Assembly: GCA_910588435.1 (NCBI GenBank)
Contig: CAJUPL010000030.1
Location: forward strand, 1 to 21,237
Source of the DNA: an uncultured Eggerthellaceae bacterium
GTDB lineage: Bacteria > Actinomycetota > Coriobacteriia > Coriobacteriales > Eggerthellaceae
Reading direction: 5' to 3'
Length of the DNA stretch: 21,237 nt
In this document: positions 20,970 through 21,237 of the stretch, in pieces
How the letters are laid out: every line of letters begins with the position of its first letter
How positions within the stretch are numbered: the stretch's first letter is position 1
Translations under genes and position numbers: made by a program
Notes under the pieces: model-generated
Told to the model about the DNA's origin: nothing
The model's input: the letters and a program-made list of their open reading frames with translations, nothing else
Database searches by the model: none

Positions 20970-21237
20970 GGGTTGGAGCTGGGTTGCATGCGCCAGCATC
21001 CGGTGTTGCTGCGTTGCGGCGCGCCATAAGAGTGATGGCGTGCCCTACGTCAACCTGAAGAGACCTCTCATATTGATGGCGTTGTTGGATCTGAAGATGT
21101 TGCTGGTGGACGTAGGGCAAGGCTCCGTCTTTGTGCCTTGCCGCCCATTGGCAAGCTGGAACGCTAGCGTGTGAATACGTCCACAACCCTATATATGACC
21201 AAAAAGGTCAATGACATTGCGCACGGGGCAGTGTCAT
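20970..21237. other. Structured stretch 'N' at the right edge, no gene seen
   Basis: The first ~50 bp (TGCGCCAGCATCCGGTGTT) resemble a shortened L-core 3' part. After that come complementary arms: CGCCAT/ATGGCG (21023-21040), GCCCTACGTC (21042-21051) with GACGTAGGGC (21109-21118), GCAAGGC/GCCTTGC, CTTGCC/GGCAAG, GACC-AAAAA-GGTC, and at the very end ATGACATTGC with GCAGTGTCAT (one G-T). No coding region is convincing. The structure may continue beyond the window. Confidence 0.4.

Overview
The window looks like chromosomal DNA from an anaerobic, Gram-positive, fairly high-GC bacterium, most likely a Coriobacteriia (Actinobacteria) relative. The reasons are a giant secreted protein with a C-terminal LAQTGD sortase motif, hydrophobic stretch and basic tail, a hydrogenase-maturation gene (hypF), an anaerobe-type phenylacetate-CoA ligase, and a transmembrane Ser/Thr kinase. 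The taxon is inferred from gene content only. All six protein genes are on the minus strand; the only plus-strand gene is a tRNA-Leu(CAG).

Layout from left to right: (1) 1-626, structured repeats without a gene. (2) 627-9347, a 2906-residue wall-anchored protein of about two dozen InlB B-like repeats, behind a hairpin-rich 250-nt leader. (3) 9601-10149, a small single-pass membrane protein. (4) 10405-11016, a small secreted protein with a strong RBS, promoter and terminator. (5) 11017-12880, 1.86 kb without a gene, packed with structured repeats and partly duplicated in tandem. (6) 12881-14122, phenylacetate-CoA ligase family. (7) 14489-16927, hypF. (8) 17498-20536, a Ser/Thr kinase with a ~330-residue insertion inside the N-lobe and about ten C-terminal membrane helices. 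(9) 20651-20737, tRNA-Leu with promoter and terminator. (10) 20738-21237, more structured repeats running off the window.

The most unusual content is between the genes. Most long gaps are filled with a modular family of structured elements that occur only outside genes. I name three modules. 'L' elements (three copies, 291-337 bp) have a ~205-250 bp core closed by GTAAC/GTTAC and flanked by inverted sets of hairpins. 'U' units (nine full, partial or variant copies, ~50-135 bp) keep constant spacers (AAGGCCGCTAC, GTTAAAGGCC, GGGCAGCAAG) but change the arms of their hairpins. 'S' hairpins (many copies) have arms of about 8 bp around an ATT, AAT or GAT loop. Between copies the paired arms change together, which means that base-paired structure is under selection in RNA or in single-stranded DNA. 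G-T wobble pairs in the L cores fit a plus-strand transcript, antisense in direction to the neighbouring protein genes. Two further structured stretches (86-350 and ~20970-21237) have only one copy here. I recognise no RNA family, transposase, integrase or reverse transcriptase that explains these elements.

The three left-hand genes form a cell-surface block: a secreted beta-rich protein, a membrane-tethered small domain and a giant sortase-anchored repeat protein. The right-hand genes are metabolic and signalling functions that appear to be separate transcription units.
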